From positions 1 through 64,000 of the forward strand of contig NZ_JAVLBQ010000001.1 of the NCBI RefSeq assembly GCF_031581265.1: a DNA stretch of 64,000 nucleotides, read 5' to 3'. A program made the translations under genes and the position numbers. Below are positions 62,352 to 64,000 of the stretch, piece after piece. The notes under the pieces are model-generated. The model saw only the letters and a list, made by a program, of their open reading frames with translations, searched no databases and had not been told where the DNA came from. Every line of letters begins with the position of its first letter. Position 1 is the first letter of the stretch. Source of the DNA: Gracilimonas sp031581265 (lineage in GTDB: Bacteria; Bacteroidota; Rhodothermia; Balneolales; Balneolaceae).

Positions 62352-64000
62352 TTATAGGAGGTATTCCGGTTTCAGCGACACTGTTATTTTTTTAATGTCT
62401 CCGCTGCGTTTAAAAATTTGCTGTGAGATTTCTTTATCGAGTTTTGTGTTTCGAAAGGTTCCGATTGAACCATCACTCATTTCAACTTTCAGGCCATCGG
62501 CATCCGAAATGTGATACGTCACCGGAACCTGGCAATACGTGAAGGCAAGTACCTGTGAAGGAACTTCTATCTGATAGTTTTCCTGATCTAATGAGATCAA
62601 TGCTACTTCCCTGCTTTCTTTCGTGAACTCATTTTTCTTAAGCAAAAATGGGTTGAATTCGATCTGACCGTCTTCAACGCGAATGCCCAGTTCTCCAATT
62701 CTGGCAAGAATGTCTTCCTTCACCTGACCGGTCATTCCGGGTTGCTGCGCTCCGCGAAATTCCGGCGTGTGAGAATATGGATCGGTAGGGAAAGCGCCGT
62801 ACACTTCCGGCGATTTATGAACTCCAATGCCTTCACCGATCTCTTCGAAATGTCGGGCTAATTTTTGCTGAACGGCTTGATCGGCATCTCCGTGATTTGC
62901 GGCCTCACAAACCTCATACACCGCCAGGTACAGTTTCGAAACCATGTGCCAGTAAATAGAACCCAAACCTTCATAAGCAAAGAATGTCCCCGAACGCCCC
63001 GTAAATGCTTTGTGATTAAAGACTTCTTCAAAAATCTGAAGAATCAGTTTTTCTTGTTTTTTGGCAAGACTGGCATATTGGGTTGAACTAAGTTCATCCA
63101 ACGCATCCTTTAAGTCCCGGGCATTTTTGAAATTTCCGCTGAAATGATAACCGCCGTTTATATCTTTCTGAATGATCTGACTATGCCCGTCTTCCAACAG
63201 TTGCTTCAATAGCTCTGAGCGTTCTACGGATTTTTCGGGAATGTTATTACGCTCCAAAAACCCCGATAATTCTTTGTTGGGATACAAAATGTAACTCTGC
63301 TGATCTTTCCGATAGAGCGAACTGTTTCGTAGCGCATCCAACAGCTTCACCGATTCTTCCGGTGTTAAATATCCTGAACTTAAAACGGCAACTTGTCCTT
63401 CAAGCATTTCTTCGAGGTAGGAAATCGAGATCCCATCTTCCTCTAAACTCATAATGTTGTAGGCGTGATAGAGATCATCTTTTCGCTTATTCACTTCAAT
63501 AGAATGCTCCAGATGATCGAGCGCCATCTGAATAAATGCTGCGATCTCAGCGGTTGCAATAGTGGTTCGCTCACCGGAAAATCCGTTTTCATAGATTGCA
63601 TTTCTAAACTTGCTTCCGGCTTTTCCAAGGGCTTCGGTGATCGCTTTGCGGTCTTTGACACTAATGCTTCCATCTAAAAGATCTACATGATCGCTCAAGA
63701 CGCCGTGAATTCCCTTAAAAAACTCCTTCATTTCTTCAGAAACCGAAACTTCATCTAGCTCGGCCTGATCCATGATTGGCTCAAAGAACTTCAAAAATCG
63801 GCGCAGGTAGTACAGCGTCACCATCGACACGCCATTTCCGACCAGCGCATTGTTGGCATCGTTCCATTCCGGCCGCTGCGTGTTCATCCATATTCCGGCT
63901 TCTGGGATAAAATTGGAGACTTTGGCCAACACCGTTGCCAGCAACTTCTCCATGAAATTAACACGATGAATGTCATCCTTTTCACTGCCTCGCAATGCGC
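62352..64000 (-). CDS. Partial GH94/GH149-like beta-1,3-glucan phosphorylase (C-terminal part)
   Basis: The frame is open to the window edge, so only the C-terminal part (about 549 residues) is seen; the apparent TTG start at 63995 is not real. Residues near the visible N-terminus read TQRPEWNDANNALVGNG, which lines up with the DWNDGMN motif carrying the catalytic Asp in GH94 phosphorylases. An all-helical stretch follows, and a beta-rich C-terminal domain starts near FRGAQQPGMTGQVKEDIL. GH149 beta-1,3-glucan phosphorylases are large GH94-like enzymes known in laminarin loci with GH17 and GH30 genes. Phosphorolysis would yield glucose-1-phosphate. Family assignment is from one motif and context, so it is tentative. 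Confidence 0.6.
   Translation of the reverse strand, partial: ALRGSEKDDIHRVNFMEKLLATVLAKVSNFIPEAGIWMNTQRPEWNDANNALVGNGVSMVTLYYLRRFLKFFEPIMDQAELDEVSVSEEMKEFFKGIHGVLSDHVDLLDGSISVKDRKAITEALGKAGSKFRNAIYENGFSGERTTIATAEIAAFIQMALDHLEHSIEVNKRKDDLYHAYNIMSLEEDGISISYLEEMLEGQVAVLSSGYLTPEESVKLLDALRNSSLYRKDQQSYILYPNKELSGFLERNNIPEKSVERSELLKQLLEDGHSQIIQKDINGGYHFSGNFKNARDLKDALDELSSTQYASLAKKQEKLILQIFEEVFNHKAFTGRSGTFFAYEGLGSIYWHMVSKLYLAVYEVCEAANHGDADQAVQQKLARHFEEIGEGIGVHKSPEVYGAFPTDPYSHTPEFRGAQQPGMTGQVKEDILARIGELGIRVEDGQIEFNPFLLKKNEFTKESREVALISLDQENYQIEVPSQVLAFTYCQVPVTYHISDADGLKVEMSDGSIGTFRNTKLDKEISQQIFKRSGDIKKITVSLKPEYLL

Noticed and set aside
63993..63995. TTG as the start of the phosphorylase-like gene
   Set aside because: The frame stays open to the window edge, and the protein begins in the middle of a domain.

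Overview
The window looks like a chromosomal segment of a marine Balneolota/Rhodothermota-type bacterium (Balneola, Gracilimonas and relatives). This placement is inferred. The evidence is SusC/SusD/SusE glycan-import genes, C-terminal secretion tails ending in the NYPNPFNP-type motif, a Rho factor with a long charged insert, one TAnnTTTG-like promoter box, and a thrS-infC-rpmI-rplT-pheS-pheT block. Base composition is moderately AT-rich throughout, with no obvious foreign island.

Layout. 1-1062: a small lipoprotein gene between two attC-like palindromes, resembling an integron cassette without an integrase. 1063-6556: a membrane hydrolase, then rho, folC, a pabC-like gene and a thioredoxin-fold protein that has lost both active-site cysteines. 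6586-25227: an alpha-glucan (starch/maltodextrin) utilisation locus, all on the minus strand. Its order is SusC, SusD, SusE, LacI regulator, three GH13 enzymes, an SLC45-type sugar transporter, a PIN/RHH toxin-antitoxin pair and a fourth GH13 enzyme. A perfect 18-bp palindrome lies in the spacer of the putative susC promoter and is the likely LacI site. 25524-29846: ispG, two rhomboid proteases and a CrtI-family oxidoreductase. 30113-31750: a truncated pentapeptide-repeat gene, a propeller lipoprotein and two copies of a palindromic repeat. 31812-38151: polA, an adenosine-deaminase-like gene, ychF, a phosphatase and nusB. 38413-40622: tRNA-Val(GAC) and a sensor histidine kinase gene broken by a 17-bp tandem duplication and a one-base deletion. 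40778-50406: translation and cell-division genes; infC appears to start at AUC.

50478-64000: a second glycan locus, for beta-1,3-glucan (laminarin-like). It runs on the minus strand from a partial GH94/GH149-like phosphorylase through a lipoprotein GH17, a lipoprotein GH30, a GPH-family transporter fused to a GH17 domain, two signal-less GH17 proteins and a secreted glucan-binding-like protein, to a membrane-spanning propeller/HTH regulator. Inferred working order: surface or periplasmic GH17 and GH30 trim the glucan, the transporter takes up oligosaccharides, and fused or free cytoplasmic GH17 domains plus the phosphorylase finish them. No SusC/SusD pair for this locus is visible inside the window.

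The most unusual points are the transporter-GH17 fusion, a SusE-type binding domain inserted in SusD, the PIN toxin gene lying 1 bp upstream of an amylase start codon, the doubly broken kinase gene, and several families of palindromic intergenic repeats. No CRISPR array, rRNA, transposase or phage gene was seen.
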